64,000 bases of DNA from Vibrio sinaloensis DSM 21326 (GCF_000189275.1 NZ_AEVT01000062.1:1-64000), one strand, 5' to 3'. Positions 19,482 through 29,323 are shown, counted from the stretch's first letter. Notes: generated by a model from the letters alone, not told the origin. Numbers and translations: made by a program.

Positions 19482-19733
19482 ATGAGTCACTCTGTATATC
19501 TAAAACTTGCCACAGTATTGGTAAAAGCGGATCTTCGCCGTGAAGAACGTGAATGGAAACGCCGTGTAAGACGTAGCCGCCACGATATTCCTTGGGAAAA
19601 CGCGCACCTATTGAGAGACATTGGTCTTGAAGAGGATGGTCGTGTTATTGGTCTTCGTGAGCCAGAAAGTGTTACCGCTGAGCGCCGTATTCGTCATCTT
19701 CGTCGTGTGCTAAGTGCTCGAATACCAACGTAA
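19482..19733 (+). CDS. DUF1127-family small basic protein
   Basis: An 83-residue protein from ATG 19482, chosen because GGAGAAA precedes it; the frame is open upstream to 19443. It is very rich in arginine (RREEREWKRRVRRSR). The segment WENAHLLRDIGLEEDGR matches the hallmark LLRDIGL of DUF1127 (YjiS-like) proteins. Some alphaproteobacterial members bind RNA, but the function here is unknown. It follows vpsR and the 39-residue frame and ends at a GGGCTGG/CCAGCCC hairpin. Confidence 0.78.
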   Translation: MSHSVYLKLATVLVKADLRREEREWKRRVRRSRHDIPWENAHLLRDIGLEEDGRVIGLREPESVTAERRIRHLRRVLSARIPT

Positions 19734-19737
19734 TCAA

Positions 19738-19763
19738 AGGGCTGGTTCGCTTCGCCAGCCCTA
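19738..19763. terminator. Hairpin between the DUF1127 gene and tas
   Basis: AGGGCTGG pairs with CCAGCCCT across a TTCGCTTCG loop. Only a weak T-run follows on either strand. It sits between convergent genes and may serve both. Confidence 0.5.
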
Positions 19764-19795
19764 TTAACTAATGTCAGTAATAGATTTACTGATTT

Positions 19796-20830
19796 CTAAG
19801 GGCAAGGATTGGAGTATGTCGTCCCAATCTCCTGCAACCCCTGAAGCAACTCATCACTTAATACGACGTCTAAACTATCAATATTGGATTTCAGTTGTTC
19901 CATGTTTGTCGCACCAATAATATTGGCTGCGACAAACGGACGCTGATTGACAAACGCTAGAGCCATTTGAGCAGGATCTAATCCATGCTCGCGAGCAAGG
20001 TTCACGTATGCTTGCGTCGCGTTAAGCCCCTGTGGCGTGAAATAACGCACGAAGCGATCAAACAAGGTACAACGAGCTCCATCTGGGCGTGCGCCGTTGA
20101 GGTATTTACCGCTCAAACAGCCAAATGCGAGTGGCGAATAGGCGAGTAGCTTAACCCCTTCATAGTGGCTAATCTCAGACAAGCCAACCTCAAAACTACG
20201 ATTGAGTAAGTTGTATGGGTTTTGAATAGAGACAATTCGAGGTAACTCGTGCTTCTCGGCCAATCTGAGTAAACTCATTACACCCCAAGGTGTTTCATTT
20301 GAGACGCCAATATAGCGAACTTTCCCCACTTTAATCAGTTCTGCTAGTGCTTCTAGCGTTTCTATTAAAGTCACTTCCTCTTGCTCGGTTGGGTACGGAT
20401 AGTTGAGCTGGCCAAAGCAGTTGGTCTGTCGTTGTGGCCAATGAATTTGGTAAAGATCAACATAGTCGGTTTGTAACCTTGCCAAACTATTATCGATGGC
20501 CAGATGGATATTGCGTCGATCCAAGCTCATGTTATCGCGGATATAGGGTAGGTTACGTGGCCCTGCGACCTTAGTTGCGACGACCACTTTCTCGCGCTTA
20601 TCTGAATGTTTTAGCCAATTACCAATGTACTGCTCTGTTAAGCCCTGACTCTCTTTGGTGGGCGGGACAGGGTACATTTCCGCAGTATCAATGAAATTGA
20701 CCCCTCTTTCTAATGCGTAGTCCAGTTGGCTGAATGCTTCTTGCTGATTGTTTTGGGCGCCAAAGGTCATGGTACCAAGGCATATTTTGCTCACCTCAAG
20801 TGTCGAGTGAGGTAACTTGTTGTATTGCAT
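19796..20830 (-). CDS. tas: Tas, aldo/keto reductase
   Basis: An NADP(H)-dependent AKR-superfamily oxidoreductase of 344 residues, close in length and sequence to E. coli Tas (346). The catalytic tetrad is visible: D48 and Y53 (FIDTAEMYP), K87 (VVATKVAG) and H130 (LYQIHWP). E. coli tas also lies near mutH. The physiological substrate is not known; in E. coli Tas on a plasmid complements a tyrosine auxotroph, so the name does not define its native role. Confidence 0.9.
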   Translation of the reverse strand: MQYNKLPHSTLEVSKICLGTMTFGAQNNQQEAFSQLDYALERGVNFIDTAEMYPVPPTKESQGLTEQYIGNWLKHSDKREKVVVATKVAGPRNLPYIRDNMSLDRRNIHLAIDNSLARLQTDYVDLYQIHWPQRQTNCFGQLNYPYPTEQEEVTLIETLEALAELIKVGKVRYIGVSNETPWGVMSLLRLAEKHELPRIVSIQNPYNLLNRSFEVGLSEISHYEGVKLLAYSPLAFGCLSGKYLNGARPDGARCTLFDRFVRYFTPQGLNATQAYVNLAREHGLDPAQMALAFVNQRPFVAANIIGATNMEQLKSNIDSLDVVLSDELLQGLQEIGTTYSNPCP

Positions 20831-20958
20831 AAGCCTTCCTTGCTGTCTTTGTTATTGTCATTCCAATATAGGGGAATTAACAAATGGAAGGAATGCGTAT
20901 CAATAACAATTTCGCAAATTTGGCTCAGTTGTCTACTATTGAAGTGTGGAGGTGAGCA

Positions 20959-21270
20959 ATGAAAATGACACAACTAGACAAATGGATCCACGGCTACCAT
21001 AAGGATTCTTATCAACCCCCTAAGGTATTTGTGATTGGTTGTTCTGACCTGTCTCATTACTTACTGGCAGTAGAATATAAGCATAAGTTGGAACCGCTTC
21101 GAGTAGACGACGAACCGGTTCATTTTGAGTCGCTAGAAAGAGTGAAAGAAGAGCTAACTAGGTTGGGTGTAGAGCGAGCTTATTTGCGATTACACAATGC
21201 TTATGATGAATGTGGAGCTGGTGATGGCCCACTGTATCAGGATGTCGAGCTTTCTCTCGCGACTCATTAA
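20959..21270 (+). CDS. Conserved hypothetical protein, 103 residues
   Basis: Starts at ATG 20959, 6 nt after GGAGG (20948-20952). The soluble product has a beta-rich first half ([26 protein letters not shown]) and an acidic helical middle ([32 protein letters not shown]). I do not recognise a named function; it may belong to a DUF family common in marine gammaproteobacteria. It is divergent from tas, and its TAA overlaps the mutH stop codon from the other strand, leaving no room for a terminator. Confidence 0.8.
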   Translation: MKMTQLDKWIHGYHKDSYQPPKVFVIGCSDLSHYLLAVEYKHKLEPLRVDDEPVHFESLERVKEELTRLGVERAYLRLHNAYDECGAGDGPLYQDVELSLATH

Positions 21271-21932
21271 ACAAAGTGCTGTTCGAGTAGCTTAGCGGTA
21301 AATTGTGTACGTAGATAGAAGCCTCTAGGGCGGGTTTTTATATGCTTACCGCTGGCGCCATAGGCTTCGGTCAACACGCGCCCATTTGCTGCTTTGGGCC
21401 TTAGTTGGAGCACTTCACCATGACGGGCTGTGATTTGCTCTACTTGACCCACCACGATCATTTCCATCAGCTCTTCCCAATCGGTTTTGAGCTGGTGTTC
21501 TTGCGCTTCTGTTGGCGACCAGATCAGAGGGGACCCAACTCTGCGCTGCGACAATGGAATTTCTCTCTCTCCTTCGACTGGAACCCAAAGCACCCGTGAG
21601 AGTTTGTTTCGCACGTGACTGTTTTCCCATCTTAGGCCTTGCACACCGACCAGCGGAGCAACGCAAACAAACGTGGTTTCAAGTGGTTTACCCGTATAAC
21701 TGATCGGGATTGTTTTGAGTTCAATACCTAATTGTTCAAAATCTTGTTGCGGCTTGCTGCCCGCTGTTGCGCCTAAGTGCCATTCTAACAATTGACCCAC
21801 CCAGCCTTTATCGCGTCTTAAATCAGGCGGAACGTCCATTCCAGCTTCTAAGGCTAATTCAGCAAAAGAAAGCCCAGCGACGTTTCGGGCCCGCTCTAAT
21901 AACTCAGCTTCTGATTTTGGCTCTGGTTTCAT
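21267..21932 (-). CDS. mutH: MutH, methyl-directed mismatch repair endonuclease
   Basis: Nicks the unmethylated strand at hemimethylated GATC when activated by MutS-MutL. The PD-(D/E)xK-type active site is intact: D64, E71 and K73, with the same spacing as E. coli D70, E77 and K79. The frame stays open to 22148, but homology begins at [12 protein letters not shown], so ATG 21932 is taken (221 residues). Its presence implies Dam methylation in this organism. The promoter lies in the DnaA-box-rich region next door. Confidence 0.95.
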   Translation of the reverse strand: MKPEPKSEAELLERARNVAGLSFAELALEAGMDVPPDLRRDKGWVGQLLEWHLGATAGSKPQQDFEQLGIELKTIPISYTGKPLETTFVCVAPLVGVQGLRWENSHVRNKLSRVLWVPVEGEREIPLSQRRVGSPLIWSPTEAQEHQLKTDWEELMEMIVVGQVEQITARHGEVLQLRPKAANGRVLTEAYGASGKHIKTRPRGFYLRTQFTAKLLEQHFV

Positions 21933-22038
21933 AACGATCTTTGTTTGATGACTAACAGGCCGCATTATACTTGAAATGATTTTAATTGTGACTGACTGAA
22001 GTTTGATCATCTTGGTTAAAAGATCATCTTTGCTAAGG

Positions 22039-22517
22039 TTATCCACAGCTTGGGAGGGTAATTTGCGTAAATGTTTGGTGTATGTATGAATAAACAGTGC
22101 TTTTAAGGTGATATTTTGCTTGATCTCTGCGGGTAAAATTGCATTCAAGGATGAGTTTTGTGGATAAAAGCGGTGGTGGTTGATCTTTGACCGATCTGCG
22201 GTGGAGCGTATTTTAGAGAGACTTAGAAACGTTTATTGCTAAGGGTTGTTGTGTAAAGTGATGATTTTTAATGAATTTGTTTTTAATGCCTTTATGGCTA
22301 ATGTTGTTTTTATCAGCACTTGTTTGTTAAATGATCACTTGAACGCTAATTTTTCACATGGTTATACACAGAAAAGGTGAATAAATGTGGGCTATGTCTC
22401 ACACTGATGTGAATAACCATGAGTTTGGTGAAAAGTTATCCATATTGCGGTTGGTGAGCGATATTTTCTGCCTCTATCACACTAGTAAGTTTGCTCCGAT
22501 TGGGGATATGTGGAAAA
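22039..22517. promoter_or_regulatory. DARS2-like cluster of DnaA boxes between mutH and rppH
   Basis: Within the 621-bp mutH-rppH gap four sequences fit TTATNCACA exactly: 22039-22047 (+, TTATCCACA), 22159-22167 (-, TTATCCACA), 22362-22370 (+, TTATACACA) and 22408-22416 (-, TTATTCACA). One-mismatch boxes lie at 22350-22358 (+), 22376-22384 (-), 22436-22444 (+) and 22509-22517 (-). The three boxes at 22350-22384 are packed within 35 bp, two in tandem and one opposed. E. coli DARS2, which regenerates ATP-DnaA, occupies this same intergenic position. IHF and Fis sites were not identified with confidence. No gene is seen here. Confidence 0.72.
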
Positions 22518-22553
22518 ATCACTGTAATTAAAGATTTTATTAGAGGTTGGCCA

Positions 22554-23072
22554 GTGATAGATGGCGATGGTTACCGCTTAAATGTGGGTATTGTAATCTG
22601 TAACAACCATGGTCAGGTCTTCTGGGCTAAACGATACGGACAACACTCGTGGCAATTTCCTCAGGGAGGAATTGATGAAGGTGAAACTCCCGAACAAGCG
22701 ATGTATCGGGAGTTATATGAAGAGGTTGGTCTTACTAAAAAAGACGTCAAAATTGTAGCGACAAGTCGTCATTGGTTAAGGTACAAGTTACCCAAACGCC
22801 TTGTCCGCTGGGATTCTAAACCTGTTTGTATCGGTCAAAAACAGAAATGGTTTCTGCTGCGACTTGATTGTGATGAATCAAGGATCAATATGCTGCGCGG
22901 TAGTTCCCCTGAGTTCGATGGTTGGCGTTGGGTGAGTTATTGGTACCCTGTGCGACAAGTAGTCTCTTTCAAGCGTGATGTATATCGTCGAGCGATGAAG
23001 GAGTTTGCATCGATGGCAATGCCATTCAAAGAGCGTAGAGCGAAGAGTAAACGCAAACATAGACGAGGATAG
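22554..23072 (+). CDS. rppH: RppH, RNA 5'-pyrophosphohydrolase
   Basis: A Nudix hydrolase that trims 5'-triphosphate mRNA ends to trigger RNase E decay. The Nudix box [27 protein letters not shown] signature is complete. The start is GTG 22554, giving (V/M)[16 protein letters not shown] as in E. coli RppH (MIDGDGYRPN...) and 172 residues, with AGAGG about 8 nt upstream. An upstream in-frame start at 22491 is inside the regulatory region. ptsP follows after 2 nt, so the two are co-translated. Confidence 0.95.
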   Translation: MIDGDGYRLNVGIVICNNHGQVFWAKRYGQHSWQFPQGGIDEGETPEQAMYRELYEEVGLTKKDVKIVATSRHWLRYKLPKRLVRWDSKPVCIGQKQKWFLLRLDCDESRINMLRGSSPEFDGWRWVSYWYPVRQVVSFKRDVYRRAMKEFASMAMPFKERRAKSKRKHRRG

Positions 23073-23074
23073 GC

Positions 23075-25321
23075 ATGCTTTCTCAACTAAGGGAAATAGT
23101 TGAACAGGTTTCTAAAGTCGAAGATGTTCATCAGGCTTTGGATATTTTGGTTAAGCAAACATGCAGTGCGATGAGCACTGAATGTTGTACTGTCTATCTT
23201 GCTAACGAAGAAATGCAGCGCCTAGAACTTATGGCAACTCAGGGGCTGCGTTTTAAAGGCGATAAAATTCGCATTGGGTTTAATGAAGGTCTAGTTGGCC
23301 TAGTCAAGCGTAGTGCCGAACCTTTAAATATCGCTGAAGCCTCCAAACACCCTAACTTCAAATATTTCTCTGAGCTTGGTGAAGAAGTCTACCAAAGCTT
23401 TCTCGGCACGCCGATTATTTACCGTAAGCAAGTCCTAGGCGTACTGGTCGTGCAGCAAAAAGCCTCTCGCCAATTCGATGAAATGGAAGAGTCTTTTCTG
23501 GTCACGCTCGCTGCTCAGCTGGCGGTTATCATCGCTCATGCTCAGACGCAAGGGCATTGGCGTTTAGAGAAAAAACAGCTCGCGATTCGCGGTGTACCTG
23601 CATCTAGTGGTGTGGCAATTGGCGAATTTTGGCTTGATGATACTCAGCCTGAACTTGCTGATGTCTACCCAGCCTCGACGTTAGATATTGAGCGTGAGCA
23701 GGAATGGCTAGTGCTTGCGATAGAAGCGGCGTTAAGTGATTTCCGCCGTATGCGTAAGAAACTAGACAGCGAGATCAATAAAGATGCACTCGCCATTTTT
23801 GACCTGTTTACTCACTTGCTCAATGACCCAATGTTACGCAAGGACCTCAAAACCCAGATCCAAAAAGGTGATCGTGCTGATTGGGCGCTGCGACAGGTCG
23901 TTGAGAGCTACTCCAATCGCTTTGCTCGGATGTCCGATGTCTATTTGCGCGAGCGGGCGCAAGATATTCGTGAGCTAGGTCAGCGCTTACTTTATTTCCT
24001 CCATAATACAGAGAAAGAACAACCCACTCTCGATAAACCAGTGATATTGGTTGTCCGCGAGCTTACGGCGACAATCTTGGCGTCCATTCCTAAAGACAAG
24101 TTACTGGCGGTTGTATCCCTAGAAGGTGCGGCTAACTCTCATGCGGCTATCTTGTCGCGTGCATTGGGAATACCTGCAGTAATGGGAGCCAACGTTAATC
24201 TTAAAAACATCAGCGGAAAGCGTGGTGTGGTTGATGGCTACAGCGGTAAGATTCTGGTTTCTCCGAGTCGTCAGCTACTTAGAGCTTACAAGTCTTTGGT
24301 GAATGAAGAACGCGAGTTGGCTACCATGGTCAACCAGCGTATCTTAGAACCAGCCTGTACCCGAGATGATCAGCGGATTGAGATCATGCTGAACGCTGGT
24401 TTGAGTGCGGACGCTAACATTGCGGTCAACCAAGGGGTCGATGGTGTTGGTTTATATCGCACCGAGATCTCTTTTTTACTCCAACATAGATTTCCGTCAG
24501 AAGACGAGCAAACACTGCAATATCAAGCGGTGCTGAATACCTATCCGGACAAACGTGTCGTGATGCGTACCCTAGATGTCGGTGGTGACAAAGCTCTGCC
24601 TTATCTACCGATTGAAGAAGATAATCCATTTTTAGGTTGGCGCGGCATCCGATTTACATTAGATCACCCAGATATTTTTCTAATGCAGATACGAGCTATG
24701 ATGCGAGCAAGTGCAGAAAGCCAGAATCTCAGCATATTGTTGCCAATGGTTTCAGGGGCGCAAGAGCTGGATGATGCCATTGACTTGATTGAACGTGCGT
24801 ATCAAGAAGTCTCACAACTGGATGAACGGATTCAGATGCCAGAAATTGGTGTGATGATCGAAGTGCCCTCGATGATTTACCTATTGCCTCTGATTGCGGA
24901 GAAAGTCGATTTTGTCTCGATAGGCACCAATGACTTAACTCAATACCTTCTGGCGGTTGATCGTAACAATGCCAGAGTCTCGGATGTTTATGAGTCTATG
25001 CACCCTGCGGTGATTATGGCTTTGAATCACATTCAACAAATGTGTCAGCAGCTAAACCTGCCTGTCTGTATTTGTGGGGAGTTGGCTGGTGATCCGATTG
25101 GTGCGTTACTTATGGTCGGTCTAGGTTATCGAAGTTTAAGTATGAACACGTCAAACGTTGCTAAGGTTAAGTACTTACTTAGACATACAGACAGCGCTGA
25201 GCTTAAGCAACTGGCTGATAAAGCTCTAGTTCAGCCATATGGCAATGATATATACACAATGATGCAAACCTTTATGGAAGAGAAAGGATTTGCAGGCTTT
25301 ATTCGTGCAGGTAAACGATAG
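23075..25321 (+). CDS. ptsP: PtsP, enzyme I of the nitrogen phosphotransferase system
   Basis: Phosphorylates NPr from PEP. An N-terminal GAF domain (about 1-160) senses small molecules (glutamine and 2-oxoglutarate in E. coli), followed by EI domains. The phosphohistidine lies at residue 356 in SHAAILSRA, the same number as in E. coli, and the PEP-binding signatures (RTEISFL, EVPSMIYL, GTNDLTQYLLAVDRN) are intact. Length of 748 residues is standard. It sits 2 nt after rppH and 8 nt before a TSUP gene. Confidence 0.96.
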   Translation: MLSQLREIVEQVSKVEDVHQALDILVKQTCSAMSTECCTVYLANEEMQRLELMATQGLRFKGDKIRIGFNEGLVGLVKRSAEPLNIAEASKHPNFKYFSELGEEVYQSFLGTPIIYRKQVLGVLVVQQKASRQFDEMEESFLVTLAAQLAVIIAHAQTQGHWRLEKKQLAIRGVPASSGVAIGEFWLDDTQPELADVYPASTLDIEREQEWLVLAIEAALSDFRRMRKKLDSEINKDALAIFDLFTHLLNDPMLRKDLKTQIQKGDRADWALRQVVESYSNRFARMSDVYLRERAQDIRELGQRLLYFLHNTEKEQPTLDKPVILVVRELTATILASIPKDKLLAVVSLEGAANSHAAILSRALGIPAVMGANVNLKNISGKRGVVDGYSGKILVSPSRQLLRAYKSLVNEERELATMVNQRILEPACTRDDQRIEIMLNAGLSADANIAVNQGVDGVGLYRTEISFLLQHRFPSEDEQTLQYQAVLNTYPDKRVVMRTLDVGGDKALPYLPIEEDNPFLGWRGIRFTLDHPDIFLMQIRAMMRASAESQNLSILLPMVSGAQELDDAIDLIERAYQEVSQLDERIQMPEIGVMIEVPSMIYLLPLIAEKVDFVSIGTNDLTQYLLAVDRNNARVSDVYESMHPAVIMALNHIQQMCQQLNLPVCICGELAGDPIGALLMVGLGYRSLSMNTSNVAKVKYLLRHTDSAELKQLADKALVQPYGNDIYTMMQTFMEEKGFAGFIRAGKR

Positions 25322-25329
25322 GATTAATA

Positions 25330-26121
25330 GTGAACATAGAATTTTTACTGCTTTTGCTACTGCTAGGTAGTGTCGTCGGCATTATGGCCGGATTATTAGG
25401 CATAGGCGGAGGCTTGATTGTTGTTCCTGCATTGATGTTTTTGTTGCCTATGGCTGGTATTGAACCGAGCATTGCCATGCAGATCGCGCTGGCAACGTCG
25501 CTTGCTTCCATCATCGTGACTTCCGGCTCTTCCGCTTATAACCACTTCAAACTGGGCAATGTTGATATGTTCGTGGTTAAGTGGTTGATGCCAGGAGTTG
25601 TTATTGGTGGTTTCTTGGGCGCTAATGTCGCGGAATGGATTCCTTCTCAGTATTTACCTAAAGTCTTCGGTGTCATTGTGCTGTGTTTGGCAGTTCAGAT
25701 GCTGTTTTCAATCCGTGGTAAGAGTCAACGTCAGATGCCAGGAAGCGGTGCAACGATGTCGATTGGAACAGGTATTGGCATGATATCGAGTTTGGCTGGA
25801 ATCGGCGGTGGTTCGCTATCGGTGCCTTTCCTTAATCGTCATGGCATTGAAATGCGTAAAGCGGTGGGATCGTCTTCTGTGTGCGGTTGTTTCATTGCTT
25901 TATCGGGCATGCTGGGTTTTATTTTTCATGGTTATAAAGCAGAGGCGCTACCGGCTTATAGTCTTGGCTACGTTTATTTACCGGCCTTAATTGGCATCAC
26001 CTCGACATCTATGTTAACGACTCGCATAGGAGCTCGATTAGCGTCGACCATGCCGACAGCAACATTGAAAAAAATCTTTGCGCTATTTTTAATGTTTGTC
26101 GCTGGAACTATGTTACTGTGA
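25330..26121 (+). CDS. TSUP-family (TauE/SafE) membrane transporter
   Basis: A 263-residue hydrophobic protein with about eight predicted membrane segments and the family's paired glycine-rich motifs, GIMAGLLGIGGGLIVVPAL near the N-terminus and ISSLAGIGGGSLSVPF in the second half. TSUP members export or import sulfite, sulfoacetate and other organosulfur anions; the substrate cannot be read here. GTG 25330 starts 8 nt after ptsP, so it is in the rppH-ptsP operon, ahead of lgt. Confidence 0.87.
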   Translation: MNIEFLLLLLLLGSVVGIMAGLLGIGGGLIVVPALMFLLPMAGIEPSIAMQIALATSLASIIVTSGSSAYNHFKLGNVDMFVVKWLMPGVVIGGFLGANVAEWIPSQYLPKVFGVIVLCLAVQMLFSIRGKSQRQMPGSGATMSIGTGIGMISSLAGIGGGSLSVPFLNRHGIEMRKAVGSSSVCGCFIALSGMLGFIFHGYKAEALPAYSLGYVYLPALIGITSTSMLTTRIGARLASTMPTATLKKIFALFLMFVAGTMLL

Positions 26122-26179
26122 TGCACTCTCATCTAATACCCATCGTTAATTATTAGCACCTCAAAAGAGTATTAATCCA

Positions 26180-27001
26180 ATGTCACAGGGATATCTTGAA
26201 TTTCCTAATATCGATCCTGTCTTGATCGCTATTGGTCCATTATCTATTCGTTGGTACGGTTTGATGTACCTCGTTGGTTTTGCATTTGCCCTTTGGTTGG
26301 CAAACCGTCGCGCAGACAGCCCTGATAGCGGCTGGACTCGTGAGCAAGTTTCTGACCTTCTATTTGCCGGTTTCCTTGGGGTTGTCATCGGTGGTCGCGT
26401 CGGCTACGTACTGTTCTACAACTTTGAACTTTTCTTAGATGATCCTTTGTATTTGTTTAAAGTGTGGACGGGAGGAATGTCCTTCCACGGTGGGTTGCTT
26501 GGTGTCATTACCGCCATGTTCTGGTATGCCAAGAAAAATGGCCGCACTTTCTTTGGTGTCGCTGACTTTATCGCGCCTTTAGTGCCATTTGGTCTTGGAA
26601 TGGGGCGTCTTGGTAACTTTATGAACAGTGAACTTTGGGGACGAGTTACAGATGTGCCATGGGCGTTTGTATTCCCTAATGGTGGCCCTTTACCGCGTCA
26701 TCCCTCACAGCTGTACGAAATGTTCTTAGAGGGGATCGTTCTCTTCTTTATCTTGAACTGGTTTATTAAGAAACCGCGCCCATTAGGGGCTGTATCGGGG
26801 CTATTTCTAGCCGGATATGGTACATTCCGTTTCTTAGTGGAGTATGTACGAGAGCCAGATGCTCACTTGGGTCTATTCGGTGGATTTATCTCAATGGGAC
26901 AAATTCTTTCGTTACCTATGGTGATTATCGGCGGCTTAATGGTCGCTTGGGCGTACAAACGCGGCCACTATAAAGATGAACTACCACAACAGACGAAGTA
27001 A
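26180..27001 (+). CDS. lgt: Lgt, prolipoprotein diacylglyceryl transferase
   Basis: Transfers diacylglycerol from phosphatidylglycerol to the lipobox cysteine of prolipoproteins, the first step of lipoprotein maturation in the inner membrane. Seven membrane segments are expected. The Lgt signature [13 protein letters not shown] and the HGGLLG motif are present. Length is 273 residues. thyA starts 9 nt after its stop, as in E. coli. lspA, the next enzyme in lipoprotein processing, lies about 10 kb further on. Confidence 0.96.
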   Translation: MSQGYLEFPNIDPVLIAIGPLSIRWYGLMYLVGFAFALWLANRRADSPDSGWTREQVSDLLFAGFLGVVIGGRVGYVLFYNFELFLDDPLYLFKVWTGGMSFHGGLLGVITAMFWYAKKNGRTFFGVADFIAPLVPFGLGMGRLGNFMNSELWGRVTDVPWAFVFPNGGPLPRHPSQLYEMFLEGIVLFFILNWFIKKPRPLGAVSGLFLAGYGTFRFLVEYVREPDAHLGLFGGFISMGQILSLPMVIIGGLMVAWAYKRGHYKDELPQQTK

Positions 27002-27010
27002 GGAATTGGT

Positions 27011-27862
27011 GTGAAACAGTATTTAGACCTCTGTCAGCGAATCGTAGATCAGGGTGAATGGGTTGAAAATGAACGTACAGGCAAGCGCTGCTTAACGGTC
27101 ATTAATGCAGATCTAACTTACGATGTCGCTAACAACCAGTTTCCTTTAGTCACCACACGAAAAAGCTTTTGGAAAGCAGCGGTAGCGGAGTTACTTGGCT
27201 ATATTCGCGGTTATGACAACGCGGAAGATTTTCGCAAGCTTGGTACGAAAACATGGGATGCGAATGCAAACCTGAACGAGGCGTGGCTCAATAACCCTTA
27301 CCGTAAAGGTGAGGATGATATGGGGAGAGTCTACGGCGTTCAAGGTCGAGCGTGGGCGAAGCCAGATGGTGGCCACATTGACCAGTTACGTAAAATCGTG
27401 GATGACTTAACTCGTGGTGTCGATGACCGCGGTGAAATCCTCAATTTCTATAACCCTGGTGAATTCCACATGGGGTGTTTACGCCCTTGCATGTACAGTC
27501 ATCACTTCTCTCTGTTAGGGGATACGCTGTATCTAAATAGTACTCAACGTTCGTGTGATGTGCCTTTGGGCTTAAACTTTAATATGGTTCAAGTCTATGT
27601 GTTCTTGGCCATTATGGCGCAGATTACTGGTAAGAAAGCGGGTCAGGCGTACCACAAAATTGTTAACGCACACATCTATGAAGATCAGCTTGAACTGATG
27701 CGTGATGTACAGTTGAAACGTGAGCCATTAGACGCGGCGACTTTCCATATCAACCCAAACATTAAGTCACTAGAAGACTTGGAGACCTGGGTAACACTGG
27801 ATGATTTTTGGGTTGAAGGTTATGCGCATCATGACCCAATTCAATACCCGTTCTCAGTTTAG
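27011..27862 (+). CDS. thyA: ThyA, thymidylate synthase
   Basis: Methylates dUMP to dTMP with methylene-tetrahydrofolate. The nucleophilic cysteine is C160 in [10 protein letters not shown], and the dUMP-binding [14 protein letters not shown] is intact. At 283 residues it is longer than the E. coli enzyme (264), and the active-site PCH of E. coli reads PCM; this looks like a distinct ThyA subgroup. GTG 27011 is the start, with AAGGAATTG before it. A strong terminator follows. Confidence 0.95.
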   Translation: MKQYLDLCQRIVDQGEWVENERTGKRCLTVINADLTYDVANNQFPLVTTRKSFWKAAVAELLGYIRGYDNAEDFRKLGTKTWDANANLNEAWLNNPYRKGEDDMGRVYGVQGRAWAKPDGGHIDQLRKIVDDLTRGVDDRGEILNFYNPGEFHMGCLRPCMYSHHFSLLGDTLYLNSTQRSCDVPLGLNFNMVQVYVFLAIMAQITGKKAGQAYHKIVNAHIYEDQLELMRDVQLKREPLDAATFHINPNIKSLEDLETWVTLDDFWVEGYAHHDPIQYPFSV

Positions 27863-27880
27863 CCAAATGTTATAATGTTC

Positions 27881-27908
27881 AAAGCCGCCTTATTGGGCGG
27901 CTTTTTTG
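27881..27908 (+). terminator. thyA terminator
   Basis: AAAGCCGCC pairs with GGCGGCTTT across a TTATTG loop, followed by T6. Confidence 0.9.
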
Positions 27909-28125
27909 CGTCTAAAAGAGTGTCATTTTTTCAGCGACGCGGAAGTTAATCTTATACGTCGTGGTGAGTTATTGACAACACGATGCACGAGCCAGCGCCT
28001 TGGTGTTGGGTGAGTGGTCTATTGGATAAACTACGGCTAAATACGTTTGGATGCAGAAAGAACAGACAGCTCTAGAGGTGATAAAGGCAGAATGAAAGTA
28101 TATTCACGCCTAAGTATGACTAAAC
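27909..28125. other. Gene-free spacer between thyA and nptA
   Basis: These 217 bp between two terminators carry no frame of note. A small RNA ending at the bidirectional hairpin 28126-28156 cannot be excluded, but no convincing promoter was found; TTGACA at 27972 has no -10 partner at the right distance. Confidence 0.4.
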
Positions 28126-28156
28126 AAAAAGCCCGCAACCTAAGTTGCGGGCTTTT
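28126..28156. terminator. Bidirectional terminator downstream of nptA
   Basis: AAAAGCCCGCAAC pairs with GTTGCGGGCTTTT across CTAA, with A5 on the left. It is 21 bp past the nptA stop on the minus strand. Confidence 0.88.
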
Positions 28157-28177
28157 CAATAAGCGATGGTCTTTATT

Positions 28178-29323
28178 TTAAGCTGTCAGCGCTAGGATTG
28201 TGCCTGGCAGTGCAACGAACACTGCTAATAGGTAACCAGCAACAACCGCTTTGTTTTTCACAGCCATGTCAGAAATCATATCTGCGCCTTTCACAGGAAG
28301 TTCACGTAGGAATGGAATACCGTAGATGAACACTGTAGCCATGATGTTGAACACTAAGTGCACTAGGGCAATCTGTAGTGCGAACACTGCAAACTCACCT
28401 GATACGGCCGTCGCTGCAAGTAGTGCTGTAATACATGTACCGATGTTTGCACCAAGCGTAAACGGGTAAACGTCACGTACTTTAAGAACACCAGAGCCGA
28501 CTAGAGGAACCATTAGACTTGTTGTCGTAGAAGAAGACTGAACAAGTACAGTTACAACAGAACCAGAGACGATACCGTGGATTGGGCCACGGCCAATTGC
28601 ATTCTTCAAGATTTCACGTGCACGACCAACCATTAGGCTCTTCATCAATTTGCCCATCACTGTGATAGCAACGAAGATAGTTGCAATACCTAGTGCGATG
28701 AGCATGATGCCACCAACTTGGTCACCAAACGTTGCTAGTGGCTCTTTAACGGCACTGACAACTGGCTTAGTGATTGGCTTGATGAAGTTAAGACCTTTAA
28801 TGCTCATGTCGCCTGTCGCCAAGAATGGGGACACCAACCAGTGAGAGATCTTATCCAAAATACCGAACATCATCTCAAGAGGTAGGAAGATCGCTACCGC
28901 TAGAAGGTTAAAGAAGTCATGAATGGTTGCACTTGCAAACGCACGTTTAAACTCTTCTTTGCAACGAACGTGACCAAGTGAGACGAGTGTGTTCGTTACG
29001 GTAGTACCGATGTTTGCCCCCATAACCATAGGGATGGCAGTTTCCACCGGTAGACCGCCAGCAACTAAGCCAACGATGATAGAAGTGACTGTGCTCGATG
29101 ATTGAATAAGTGCGGTTGCAACCAAGCCAATCATTAGGCCTGCTACAGGGTGAGAAGCAAACTCGAAAAGAACTTTCGCTTGATCGCCTGTTGCCCATTT
29201 AAAACCGCTACCTACCATAGATACTGCTAGAAGTAGTAGGTACAACATGAATGCCAAGTTAGCCCAGCGTAACCAGCGAGCGGTACTCGAGATTGGTGCT
29301 GCTGTAGTAGTAGCTTGGTTCAT
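28178..29323 (-). CDS. nptA: NptA-type Na+/phosphate cotransporter
   Basis: A 381-residue inner-membrane protein with two inverted Na/Pi-cotransporter repeats, each carrying QSSS: QSSSTVTSIIVGLV and QSSSTTTSLMVPLV, both followed by a GANIGT motif. The family (SLC34-like NptA, described in V. cholerae) imports phosphate with Na+. ATG 29323 is preceded by GGAGAAA. It is divergent from nhaR across 406 bp containing two inverted repeats. Confidence 0.92.
   Translation of the reverse strand: MNQATTTAAPISSTARWLRWANLAFMLYLLLLAVSMVGSGFKWATGDQAKVLFEFASHPVAGLMIGLVATALIQSSSTVTSIIVGLVAGGLPVETAIPMVMGANIGTTVTNTLVSLGHVRCKEEFKRAFASATIHDFFNLLAVAIFLPLEMMFGILDKISHWLVSPFLATGDMSIKGLNFIKPITKPVVSAVKEPLATFGDQVGGIMLIALGIATIFVAITVMGKLMKSLMVGRAREILKNAIGRGPIHGIVSGSVVTVLVQSSSTTTSLMVPLVGSGVLKVRDVYPFTLGANIGTCITALLAATAVSGEFAVFALQIALVHLVFNIMATVFIYGIPFLRELPVKGADMISDMAVKNKAVVAGYLLAVFVALPGTILALTA

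Noticed and set aside
21933..22148. N-terminal extension of MutH
   Set aside because: MutH homology begins at [12 protein letters not shown], and the extension runs through a DnaA box in regulatory DNA.
27972..27977. TTGACA as a -35 of a small RNA
   Set aside because: No TATAAT-like hexamer lies 16-18 bp downstream.
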